A DNA stretch of 64,000 nt from Cyanobacteria bacterium UBA2566. GTDB taxonomy: Bacteria; Cyanobacteriota; Cyanobacteriia; Cyanobacteriales; Desertifilaceae. Below the pieces are notes generated by a model. That model searched no databases, had not been told where the DNA came from, and saw nothing but the letters and a program-made list of their open reading frames with translations. The position numbers were made by a program, and so were the translations under genes. Where the stretch lies: positions 74,570-138,569 of the forward strand of contig DDLS01000118.1 of assembly GCA_002340255.1 (NCBI GenBank), given 5' to 3'. Shown here in pieces: positions 55,622 through 63,865 of this stretch (positions are counted from its first letter, which is position 1; every line of letters starts with the position of its first letter).

Positions 55622-56953
55622 TTACCCATGACCCATTACCCAAATGTTTAAGCTAATTGCCGATCCCAAAGCAACGATCGCCGATCGCCCAATCCACATC
55701 CACGTCTCATCCAGATTCCGGCAACTCCCTTGTAGAAGGGCAAAGACAATGGCGATCGGCCCCATGATAATGAATCCTTCTCCAGCATAGGCGATCGCCT
55801 GGCCGTCCCAGCCTTGAATCCATAAAAAAGGGACAAAAATTAACACCCATCCCTTCACCACAGAGCGCCCAATAAAGCGCCAATTCGGCAATTGAGGATG
55901 AAATCGAGGTACCGCAATATCAATGATGGCTAGATGAGCCGCAAATGCCAAGGTATAGGGATAAAAACAAAGAGTTTCACCCATGATTTTACCCAGTAAT
56001 AACCATAAAATCCCGGTTGAGCCAATACTCAAAACTGCCCGCATATCATGGCGACGTTCCTGGTATTGTTGAGTCCAAGGACAGAGTAAAGAATAGGCAA
56101 AAAATAGGATAACTGGAGCAATAAACCAGCGCCAATCTGCCAATACCCAAGTTAAATAGCCGAACCAAGCACTCCCTAAAACAGCGCTATCATTGAGGGT
56201 CGTTCTGTGTCGCCAATTGAGGGTTAATATGCCCACAATGAGGGTGAGAATGAGACGAAAACTGAGGGAGGGAATATCCATGGGCAGGAATAACTTTAAC
56301 ATGATCAATCCGCCAATGGGAATAAATACATTATCCAAGCCTTGCCAGGAGATCGCCTCTAAAACCATTACTTGCAAGCCTAGAATCACCGCAATTAATA
56401 GGCTTTCGGCTCGTCCTGTCTCCGTGAGCAGTAGTAAAGGAACATGGGTACTTAAAAAAGCTACTGTGAAAAAGGCGATCGACCCTTCCGCACTTTTGTG
56501 TCCTTCCGAGGTACTATAGGTGTGCAATCCATAGCTCACTCCAATGAGTGCGGCAACTGCATCCCCAAGTGTCAGAAGGAGCATGGGAATCAGATAGTAG
56601 ACCCAATTCCCTTGGGACAAGGTAAAAACTAAGGCAACCGAGAAGGGAAAATACACTTCTCCCCAGGAGCTACGAGCTACGCCATCCGTCACACTGCCCA
56701 ACCGTTGATGAAAGTAGGGGATAAACTTAATACTGCATAGAAAGGCGATCGCGCCCATGGCCAAACCGATCGCCGGCAGGGGAGAATCAAATAACCAGGG
56801 AAAGCTCAATGTCACCAACCCCATGCCCACATGAAGTAATTTGCGCACCCATTCCGGATGCGGAGAGTGCCGGTGCTGATACTCTCGCAACAGGAGCATC
56901 AAGCCTGCGAGAATCGATAAGACGAACAGTACACTCACCCAAGGTGCAAACAT
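55622..56953 (-). CDS. Phytol/dolichol kinase-like integral membrane protein, extended form
   Basis: The 443-residue protein is predicted to have about 12 membrane helices. The N-terminal half matches the phytol kinase/CTP-transferase family: HPEWVRKLLHVGMGLV, LTLGDAVAALIGVSYG and SAEGSIAFF. The C-terminal half (from about 235) has a second helical set with TLNDSAVLGSAWFGYLTWV, resembling DUF92 proteins. Typical bacterial phytol kinases are about 200-240 residues, so this is twice as long. Phytol kinase acts in salvage of phytol for tocopherol. The upper limit of certainty is the family level. Confidence 0.72.
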   Translation of the reverse strand: MFAPWVSVLFVLSILAGLMLLLREYQHRHSPHPEWVRKLLHVGMGLVTLSFPWLFDSPLPAIGLAMGAIAFLCSIKFIPYFHQRLGSVTDGVARSSWGEVYFPFSVALVFTLSQGNWVYYLIPMLLLTLGDAVAALIGVSYGLHTYSTSEGHKSAEGSIAFFTVAFLSTHVPLLLLTETGRAESLLIAVILGLQVMVLEAISWQGLDNVFIPIGGLIMLKLFLPMDIPSLSFRLILTLIVGILTLNWRHRTTLNDSAVLGSAWFGYLTWVLADWRWFIAPVILFFAYSLLCPWTQQYQERRHDMRAVLSIGSTGILWLLLGKIMGETLCFYPYTLAFAAHLAIIDIAVPRFHPQLPNWRFIGRSVVKGWVLIFVPFLWIQGWDGQAIAYAGEGFIIMGPIAIVFALLQGSCRNLDETWMWIGRSAIVALGSAISLNIWVMGHG

Positions 56954-57044
56954 GGGAATTGATAGCGCTTCGCGCTAGAGGATAGGGAATAGGCAGGTTC
57001 TACCGTATATCAATTGAAAATTAGAACTTAAAAATGATTTTATT

Positions 57045-57968
57045 TTAATTCTTTCGATGATTATTATCCAACTCAATCCTTGTCCCTGCCCATTGGAGCT
57101 TATTGCGGAGGGTGCGATAGTAGGAATGGTTTTCTTCGAGGATGATAAATTTGGCTTGATAATCAGCCATTCGCACATCAACACGATGACCCGGCCAAAT
57201 GGCTGTACCCATGACTCCATCTGTCCAGAGTTTGGTACTTAAATCGTAGTCTGCCAGGGGCCAAACGCTGACGATGCAGCCAGACGGAATAACAATGGGA
57301 CGACTCGATAAACTTAAGGGACAAATGGGAGTTACAGTCATGGCCTCCATTCCTTCATGAATGATCGGCCCATTGGCAGAGAGATTGTAACAGGTTGAAC
57401 CGGTGGGAGTGGAGACCAATAAACCATCCCCTTGATATTGATCGACGACTTCCCCATCGATCTCAATCTCTAGCTTCGAGGTAATCATGCGGTCATGGGA
57501 AGCGGGTTTAATGCAGATTTCATTCAACGCCAAAAAGCGATCGCTCACGGGAGGGAGAAACCGCTGATTGCCTTCATAAACTGCTGCTTGGAGCATCATA
57601 CGTCGTTGTATGGCATAGCGATCGCTTTGCAACCGTTCCCAAACCCGTTGCGTATCATAAAAATTATTCGCCGACTCCGTTAAAAAACCCAAATTTCCCC
57701 CAATATTCACCGCCAAAATCGGGATACCTTCGGCTGCCAACTGTCGAGTGGCTGCCAATGCTGTGCCATCTCCCCCCAAAACCACTGCTAAATCAATGGG
57801 TTCAGTCGCTGAAGCCAAAAACACAGGATACGGATTATCTTTAGCCCCCGATGGTCCCATCAGCACTCGACAACCCAGGACATCTAACTCTTTCGCGCAT
57901 CGCTGTGCCCATTTACGACTATCTGCGTCTCCAGCTTTATGGGAAATAATGACCTGTTTGAGTTCCAC
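57045..57968 (-). CDS. nadK: NAD kinase
   Basis: NAD kinase makes NADP. The 307-residue protein has the GGDG motif (AVVLGGDGTALAAT), the second conserved motif NIGGNLGFLTE, and STPTGSTCYNLSANGPIIHEG, the hallmark of the family. It starts with GTG at 57968, the first codon of the conserved part. Cyanobacteria usually carry two nadK genes; this copy has no extra domain. Confidence 0.93.
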   Translation of the reverse strand: MELKQVIISHKAGDADSRKWAQRCAKELDVLGCRVLMGPSGAKDNPYPVFLASATEPIDLAVVLGGDGTALAATRQLAAEGIPILAVNIGGNLGFLTESANNFYDTQRVWERLQSDRYAIQRRMMLQAAVYEGNQRFLPPVSDRFLALNEICIKPASHDRMITSKLEIEIDGEVVDQYQGDGLLVSTPTGSTCYNLSANGPIIHEGMEAMTVTPICPLSLSSRPIVIPSGCIVSVWPLADYDLSTKLWTDGVMGTAIWPGHRVDVRMADYQAKFIILEENHSYYRTLRNKLQWAGTRIELDNNHRKN

Positions 57969-58273
57969 AATTCAATGAATAATTAACCTGAGTTCGGGAT
58001 AAGCGATCGCTAGAAAATAATGAATACGAGCATCGGGTACGCTCACTTGTGGGAAATTATCAGTCCAATTCCTCCTTATAACTACCAGCTTAGAAGAACT
58101 GTTCTGTCCTGTCGATGACTTTTGTCAACTATTTGAACCCACTTGATTAACCATAGTAATTCAATCTCCTTCGACCAGCAGCGATCGCTCCCAGAGTTGA
58201 GTCCATCGCCCCACAGTAAAAACGCCTCACTCACGTTAAAATGAACCTGAATTACATCAGGTCAGGTGAGAGA
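57969..58273. other. 305-bp intergenic region, divergent promoters expected
   Basis: This gap separates nadK (minus) and ndhN (plus), so both promoters must lie here. HIP1 octamers occur near 58002 and 58181. I found no strong -10/-35 pair, repeat or RNA gene. Confidence 0.5.
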
Positions 58274-58741
58274 ATGGCACTAATTATCACAGGTAAGAAG
58301 CTCATTCGCGACTTAGAGAGCGCAGGCGCACTAGGCATGTATGTCCCCCTAGAAGGGGGAGAAGAAGGACGCTATATCCGCCGCGTCCGCGCAGCCGGTT
58401 ATACGCTACTGTCCCTAGATGCAAGAGGTCTGGGAGATTTATCCGCTTACTTAACCGGAGTGCATGGGGTACGTCCTCCCCACCTCGGTAAAAAGAGCAG
58501 TGGTAAAAAAGCCGCTGTTGGTGATGTCTACTTTATCCCGCCCATTATTCAAACCCAACTCGCTCAACTCCCCGCCAAGTCAAAGGGGCTACTGTTGTGG
58601 ATTATCGAAGGTCATATCCTATCCTCAGAAGAACTGGGTTATCTAGCGGCCTTACCGAGTTTAGAGCCAAAGGTAAAACTGATTGTGGAATTAGGAGGCG
58701 ATCGCGATGTTCGCTGGCTCCCTCTAAAACAAGCCCTCTAG
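58274..58741 (+). CDS. ndhN: NAD(P)H-quinone oxidoreductase subunit N (NDH-1)
   Basis: NdhN is a peripheral subunit of the photosynthetic NDH-1 complex, present only in cyanobacteria and chloroplasts. The 155-residue protein begins MALIITGKKLIRDLESAGAL and contains GVHGVRPPHLGKK, both typical. The frame extends 11 codons upstream to another ATG, but the standard N-terminus begins at 58274. It heads a run of plus-strand genes that ends with the R3H ATPase. Confidence 0.93.
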   Translation: MALIITGKKLIRDLESAGALGMYVPLEGGEEGRYIRRVRAAGYTLLSLDARGLGDLSAYLTGVHGVRPPHLGKKSSGKKAAVGDVYFIPPIIQTQLAQLPAKSKGLLLWIIEGHILSSEELGYLAALPSLEPKVKLIVELGGDRDVRWLPLKQAL

Positions 58742-58809
58742 AAAAAACGGTTGACCCATTACCCATTATCTACCCGCGCCAAGCGCTATCTATCAAGGAG
58801 ATCATATCT

Positions 58810-59433
58810 ATGGCAGAAGAGATTCTAAAAAACCGCGACTATACTCTGATTATCGATAAAAGTAATAGTATGTCGCTGCAAGATCAACCGGGAGGTAAAA
58901 GTCGGTGGCAAGCGGCCCAAGAATCTACATTTAAGGTAGCCCAATTCTGTGAAAAACTCGATCCAGATGGGATTACCGTTTATTTGTTTTCCGCCAACTT
59001 CCGCCGCTATGATAATGTCACGGCTAGTAAGGTAGAACAAGTTTTCCAAGAAAATACTCCCTCTGGGGTCACTAAGTTCGATCAAGTGCTTGAACATGCC
59101 CTCAATAATTATTTTGAGCGTAAAGCGGCTGGTCAAGCGAAAGAAAACGGAGAAACGTTTTTAGTGATTACCGATGGTATTGAAGGAGAAGCAGAAAAGA
59201 AAGGTGCCATTGCCTTAATTCGAGATGCCTCAAGCAAAATTGACCGCGATGAAGAGTTAGCTATTTCTTTTATCCAAGTAGGCAAAGATCCCAAAGTAAC
59301 CGAGTTTCTTAAGGCTTTAGATGACCGGATGGTTGAAGTCGGTGCGAAATTCGACATTGTGGATACTGTTATCATGGAGGAAATGGAGTCCATGACCCTG
59401 ACGGATGTATTGATGAATGCGATCTATGATTAG
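58810..59433 (+). CDS. VWA-domain protein
   Basis: The 207-residue cytosolic protein is a single von Willebrand A domain. The MIDAS metal site is DKSNSMS (residues about 15-21), with Thr in SGVTKFD and Asp in VITDGIEGE. AAGGAG lies 9 bp before the ATG at 58810, which decides the start; the frame is open upstream through the ndhN gene. Such proteins form metal-dependent protein complexes, but no partner such as a MoxR ATPase lies next to it. It precedes the Slr1339-like gene by 56 bp. Confidence 0.85.
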   Translation: MAEEILKNRDYTLIIDKSNSMSLQDQPGGKSRWQAAQESTFKVAQFCEKLDPDGITVYLFSANFRRYDNVTASKVEQVFQENTPSGVTKFDQVLEHALNNYFERKAAGQAKENGETFLVITDGIEGEAEKKGAIALIRDASSKIDRDEELAISFIQVGKDPKVTEFLKALDDRMVEVGAKFDIVDTVIMEEMESMTLTDVLMNAIYD

Positions 59434-59489
59434 GGTTAGAGATTAGGAGATGATGGATCTCCTAGTGTATTGGGGAGGTTAGGTAGACA

Positions 59490-60233
59490 ATGAGTTCTAT
59501 TGATGATTTCTTGAATGAGTTGAAGGTTCAACATCAGCAGAAACAGCCCGGAGATCGCCAGCCTCCCCCTCTCGATCGCTTTCCTCAGCAGAACCAAGAG
59601 AATGAACCAATGGATGATTTGCTCTCTGATATTAAGTCTGGGTTTGTACATGGGAATGATGTAGAGGGAGAGGAAGTTGGGTTAGATGAGCTTCGCCAAC
59701 GGTATCAGCAAGGAAAAAAAGCAGCTACTGCGGAGTCTCAAACTTCAGAATCGGATTTAGACGAGATTCGCCAACGGTATCAACCCGAAAAACAATCGCC
59801 TACTGCGGACTCTGAAGCTTCAGAATTAGATTTAGAACAGATTCGACAACGTTACACGGTGCAAAAACAACAGGGTTCTGAACACTCGAGTGGTAAAGAA
59901 CAAGATTTAGAGCAGGTACGTTTAAGGGCGATGCAAATGCGATCGCAACGGGAAGCGCTAAAAGCATCTGCGGCTCAGACAGATGATGTACTCGATAATA
60001 TGCGCGATCGCTATATCCAAAATCGTGCCATTGAGCGTCAAAAACGAGAAGCGGCTCAACAGGAAGAAAAAAAATGCCGTCAACAACGGGAAGCTCTCAA
60101 ACCTCGTGCCAGGGAATGGTTGGCACGGCTCGATACCTACTCTGATGAGGGCTTTTGGTTTGATAGCTTTGCTCAAGGATATAGCGATCGCCTAGAAGCT
60201 GCTCTGGACTATCTACAAGCTCTGGAAGAATAG
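59490..60233 (+). CDS. Slr1339-like protein with internal repeats
   Basis: The 247-residue protein starts MSSIDDFLNELKVQHQQ and has a disordered, Gln/Glu-rich centre. Three tandem copies of a ~32-residue unit LD(E/Q)(L/I)RQRYQ are visible (about residues 64-130). The C-terminal part is helical and charged and ends in WFDSFAQGYSDRLEAALDYL. This resembles proteins annotated as salt-stress Slr1339 family in cyanobacteria; the name rests on memory of that pattern. Function is unknown. It lies between the VWA gene and ldpA. Confidence 0.6.
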   Translation: MSSIDDFLNELKVQHQQKQPGDRQPPPLDRFPQQNQENEPMDDLLSDIKSGFVHGNDVEGEEVGLDELRQRYQQGKKAATAESQTSESDLDEIRQRYQPEKQSPTADSEASELDLEQIRQRYTVQKQQGSEHSSGKEQDLEQVRLRAMQMRSQREALKASAAQTDDVLDNMRDRYIQNRAIERQKREAAQQEEKKCRQQREALKPRAREWLARLDTYSDEGFWFDSFAQGYSDRLEAALDYLQALEE

Positions 60234-60284
60234 GGATAGGGAGATAGGGGGTTTTAATCCGATGATTAAAATTAAATCTCATTA

Positions 60285-60332
60285 GAGATTATTTGTACTA
60301 CACAATATTTCTGTTATACTACAAATAATCTC
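60285..60332 (+). promoter_or_regulatory. Perfect 13-bp inverted repeat over a promoter-like sequence upstream of ldpA
   Basis: GAGATTATTTGTA (60285-60297) and TACAAATAATCTC (60320-60332) are perfect inverted arms, 22 bp apart. TTGTAC (60293-60298) and TATACT (60315-60320), spaced by 16 bp, match a -35/-10 pair. The -35 box lies mostly in the left arm, and the -10 box touches the first base of the right arm. The site lies between the Slr1339-like gene and ldpA. Confidence 0.55.
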
Positions 60333-60433
60333 ACCTTAACTCTAGACCCCAATTTCAAGCAATTGAGATCTAGACTTTATCTATTGTGATTGTACACTTC
60401 CCCATTTTGGCCACAAGGCCTTATCTTAAAAGG

Positions 60434-61582
60434 GTGACTCAACTGTACCCTGCCCTAAACTCGATCAGGGATCGCCGCTGGTTCAAGCTTATCTGCGGGG
60501 CCAGTTACCAACATATCCCTGCTATTCGTAACCTAACGTTGGCTTACACCCTCGCGGGAGCCGACTGTATTGATGTGGCGGCCGATCCGGCTATTGTCGC
60601 CGTGGCTCAAGAGGCCATCTTTGCTGCCCGTACACTCAAAACCCAAACTTGGCAACGCCAACTCGGTCAGCCGGGCAAAAACCACGATCCCCTAATCATG
60701 GCTAGCCTGAACGACGGAGAAGATCCCCATTTCCGCAAAGCCGAATTTGACCCATCGTCATGTCCTCCAGACTGTCCTCGGCCCTGCGAAGCCGTCTGTC
60801 CTGCACAAGCAATTCAACTGGCCATTCATCCAGAAATTGGTGTGATTGACCAACGTTGCTATGGTTGTGGCCGGTGTATCCCCACTTGCCCCCACAACCG
60901 AATTGTGACTCGCTCTTACATTTCCACGCCTCAAACCCTTGTTCCTCAACTGATCGAGGCAGGGATTGATGCCTTAGAAATTCATACCCAGACCTCCCAT
61001 TATACAGACTTCAAGCGTCTTTGGCAAGCGATCGCACCGCACACGGCATCTGTGCGGTTAATCGCCATTAGCTGTCCAGACGGCGATCGTCTCATCGACT
61101 ATCTATGGTCTCTCCATGAACTCGTTCACCCCCTCCCCTGTCCTGTAATCTGGCAACTGGATGGTCGTCCCATGAGTGGGGATATCAGCTCCGGAACCAC
61201 CCACCGCACCATCAAACTCGCCCAAAAAGTTATGGAATCCGGATTTCCAGGAGCCTTACAACTGGCAGGAGGAACGAACGACTATACCGTTCCCAAGCTC
61301 AAAAGCCTAGGACTCTTGGGAACCCCAGAGACAAACAAGCTTGGATCGACCTCATACCCATTGACCGATCCAAAATCCCCCATTATAGGTGTTGCCTATG
61401 GTAGTTATGCTCGTGTCTTACTCTCTCCCATTTTGGAACCCTTGGAGCCATCCGAAACCCAAACCGATCAATCTTTCCAGGGATTGGCCTATCCCCATAT
61501 AGAAGACCATCCTGACCTTCTCTGGGCTGGGGTCAAGTTAGCCCATACCCTAATCTCTCAACTCAAACCCCCGCCCCCCTAA
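60434..61582 (+). CDS. ldpA: Circadian input protein LdpA (two 4Fe-4S clusters)
   Basis: LdpA senses cellular redox state and feeds it to the KaiABC clock and to CikA. The protein, 382 residues from this start, has the conserved N-terminus WFKLICGASYQHIPAIRNL. Two ferredoxin-type cysteine sets follow (CPPDCPRPCEAVCP and CYGCGRCIPTCP), then a C-terminal domain (from about 165) special to LdpA. The frame begins with GTG at 60386, but MTQLYPALNS from GTG 60434 looks more like the family N-terminus. An operator-like inverted repeat lies about 100 bp upstream. The start codon is uncertain. Confidence 0.88.
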   Translation: MTQLYPALNSIRDRRWFKLICGASYQHIPAIRNLTLAYTLAGADCIDVAADPAIVAVAQEAIFAARTLKTQTWQRQLGQPGKNHDPLIMASLNDGEDPHFRKAEFDPSSCPPDCPRPCEAVCPAQAIQLAIHPEIGVIDQRCYGCGRCIPTCPHNRIVTRSYISTPQTLVPQLIEAGIDALEIHTQTSHYTDFKRLWQAIAPHTASVRLIAISCPDGDRLIDYLWSLHELVHPLPCPVIWQLDGRPMSGDISSGTTHRTIKLAQKVMESGFPGALQLAGGTNDYTVPKLKSLGLLGTPETNKLGSTSYPLTDPKSPIIGVAYGSYARVLLSPILEPLEPSETQTDQSFQGLAYPHIEDHPDLLWAGVKLAHTLISQLKPPPP

Positions 61583-61615
61583 GCCAATCCTATTCCCCTA
61601 TTAAATATCAATTTT

Positions 61616-63490
61616 ATGAACGCTTTTGAACTGCCTCGGATACCTGAATCCTCCAACGCTCAAATGCCCAAACAACCCTCGATGGATATGGCCGACGACT
61701 TAAAGCAATTGCTCGACATTTTACCGGTGACCATCCGCCACAATTTAGACAACCATACCAACTGCGGTCAACTGATTGAAGTTGTCCTGGATTTAGGTCG
61801 TCTCCCAGAGGCTCGATTTCCCAAACAAGCGGCTGAGTATATTACCGACACTCCCGTAAGCCGAGAAGATATTCAATACTGTTTAGATCGAGTCGGTCAC
61901 TTTGGTGGCGATAACCGGGCAGGTATCGAACAAACCCTGCATCGGATCAGTGCCATTCGCAACCGTACTGGAGACATTATTGGCTTGACCTTACGGGTGG
62001 GTCGAGCCGTCTTTGGCACGATTGGCATGATTCGGGATTTAGTCGAGCGTGGACAATCGATTCTAATGCTGGGTCGTCCCGGTGTGGGCAAAACTACGGC
62101 GCTGCGGGAAATTGCCAGGGTATTGGCCGATGAACTTGATAAGCGCGTCGTAATTATCGACACCTCTAATGAAATTGCGGGTGATGGAGATATTCCCCAT
62201 CCTGCGATCGGTCGCGCTCGACGGATGCAAGTCGCTCGTCCGGAACTTCAGCATCAAGTGATGATTGAAGCAGTGGAAAACCACATGCCCGAAGTGATTG
62301 TGATTGATGAAATCGGCACAGAACTAGAGGCCTTAGCTGCTCGGACGATCGCTGAACGGGGAGTCATGTTAGTGGGAACCGCTCACGGGAATCAACTGGA
62401 AAACCTGATTAAAAACCCAACTCTTTCCGATTTAGTCGGCGGGATTCAAGCCGTTACCCTGGGCGATGATGAAGCTCGGCGACGGGGGTCACAAAAAACG
62501 GTTTTAGAGCGCAAGTCCCCCCCTACGTTCGAGATTGCCATTGAAATGCAGGAGCGTCAACGGTGGATTGTCCACGAACAAGTTGATGACATGATCGATG
62601 GTTTATTGCGCGGCCGACAACCGACTCCCCAGGTGCGTACCGTCAATGAGCAAGGGGAAGTGGTGATTAGCCATGAAACCACAGAAAATGGGTTAGCCAT
62701 TCAACGGCCGACGGGTCGCCGTTCTGGTCATCATGGCCAATCTAATCATCTCACTCCAGTGCCTTTATCCAATAGTGCGGTAGGAGAGACTCAAGGGTGG
62801 TCAAAAGCTCAGGGAGTCAAGGGTTGGCGCAGTCAGGGTCATATGTTCCCGGTCTCCAATGATTCTAAATATGCTTCTTTTCCGCAAGCAGTTTCCCCAG
62901 AGCAAGAGTCGTTTCATCAGATGTTGGAAGATTCCTTGAGTCGCACTGGAGAACAAGAGCGACCCACCGGGCCCAATGGAGAGGATTGGCCGTTGCATAT
63001 CTATCCCTATGGGATTAGTCGCCATCAATTGGAGCAGGTGATTCGCACGTTGAATATACCGGTATTGCTGACCAAGGATATTGATGGTGCCGATGCGGTG
63101 TTAGCGTTGCGATCGCATTTGAAAAACCAAGGGAAACTCAAACAAATGGCCAGATCCCGTCATCTACCGGTACATACGCTCAAGTCGAACACAGTCCCCC
63201 AGATGATTCGCACCCTGCAACGACTGCTGGATCTCGATACCTCCCATGTCAATGAGGCGATCGACTTAAATCTCTTTGCCCACAGTGGTGCAGAAGATGA
63301 GTTAGAAGCTCTCGAAGAAGCGCGCTTGGCTGTAGAACAGATTGTGATTCCCAAAGGACAACCGGTAGAACTTCTGCCCCGCTCTGGAAAAGTTCGCAAG
63401 ATGCAACATGAACTGGTGGAGCATTATCGGCTCAAATCCGATAGTTTCGGTGAAGAACCCAATCGCCGTCTGCGGATTTATCCGGCTTGA
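61616..63490 (+). CDS. R3H-domain AAA-type ATPase (Ycf45/SpoIIIAA-like)
   Basis: The 624-residue protein has an AAA core (about 30-335; Walker A GRPGVGKT at 153-160, Walker B VIVIDEIGTE) like SpoIIIAA/Ycf45. The linker from 370 to 455 is disordered. The C-terminal part has a segment (LHIYPYGISRHQLEQVIRTL) and an R3H nucleic-acid-binding end (ELVEHYRLKSDSFGEEPNRRLRIYPA in part). It starts 33 bp after ldpA, a common order in cyanobacteria. Substrate is unknown; the R3H part suggests single-stranded nucleic acid. Confidence 0.87.
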   Translation: MNAFELPRIPESSNAQMPKQPSMDMADDLKQLLDILPVTIRHNLDNHTNCGQLIEVVLDLGRLPEARFPKQAAEYITDTPVSREDIQYCLDRVGHFGGDNRAGIEQTLHRISAIRNRTGDIIGLTLRVGRAVFGTIGMIRDLVERGQSILMLGRPGVGKTTALREIARVLADELDKRVVIIDTSNEIAGDGDIPHPAIGRARRMQVARPELQHQVMIEAVENHMPEVIVIDEIGTELEALAARTIAERGVMLVGTAHGNQLENLIKNPTLSDLVGGIQAVTLGDDEARRRGSQKTVLERKSPPTFEIAIEMQERQRWIVHEQVDDMIDGLLRGRQPTPQVRTVNEQGEVVISHETTENGLAIQRPTGRRSGHHGQSNHLTPVPLSNSAVGETQGWSKAQGVKGWRSQGHMFPVSNDSKYASFPQAVSPEQESFHQMLEDSLSRTGEQERPTGPNGEDWPLHIYPYGISRHQLEQVIRTLNIPVLLTKDIDGADAVLALRSHLKNQGKLKQMARSRHLPVHTLKSNTVPQMIRTLQRLLDLDTSHVNEAIDLNLFAHSGAEDELEALEEARLAVEQIVIPKGQPVELLPRSGKVRKMQHELVEHYRLKSDSFGEEPNRRLRIYPA

Positions 63491-63720
63491 GGCTTACAGC
63501 GCTTTGCTTGCGTTATGGAATGCAGGGTTGACTACTCAAAACCTTGTACACAAGTAGGGGTAAAAAATTCCCTACTACCTGTTGCCTAGCGCTTCACTCT
63601 ATAAGTCAGGCAGGAGTAAGATCTCAGAACTTAACCTCACTCCTGCTTGACTGATTAAAGCAACTGATGATATAGTTGTAGACTGGTAGGTAAATAACCT
63701 ACTGCCCATCAGTTTCACCT

Positions 63721-63807
63721 GGAGAGGTGGCCGAGTGGTTGAAGGCGCGACACTGGAAATGTCGTTTAGTGGAAACGCTAACGAGGGTTCGAATCCCTCT
63801 CTCTCCG
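63721..63807 (+). tRNA. tRNA-Ser (anticodon GGA)
   Basis: GGAGAGG (63721-63727) pairs with TCTCTCC (63800-63806) as the acceptor stem, one G-T pair included. The anticodon stem CGACA/TGTCG flanks the loop CTGGAAA, with anticodon GGA at 63755-63757. A long variable arm and the T-arm (GAGGG, TTCGAAT, CCCTC) follow. Discriminator base is G at 63807; CCA is not encoded. It reads codons UCC and UCU. Confidence 0.97.
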
Positions 63808-63865
63808 TCTTACAATACTCTAGCTAGAGATAGACTCTCACCCTCGTTAGCGTTTCCACTAAACG
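63763..63865. repeat. 26-bp inverted repeat: part of tRNA-Ser and a copy 51 bp downstream
   Basis: Bases 63763-63788 (start of the variable arm to the T-stem) are repeated as a perfect reverse complement at 63840-63865. The 26-bp copy begins ACCCTCGTTAGC. A 12-bp palindrome CTCTAGCTAGAG lies between them at 63818-63829. In the remaining 135 bp to the window end I see only a small hairpin (GCACCT and AGGTGC, 63897-63917) and no gene. Confidence 0.9.

Noticed and set aside
58597..58809. Upstream extension of the VWA gene into ndhN
   Set aside because: The extension overlaps ndhN in another frame, and AAGGAG before the ATG at 58810 marks the start.
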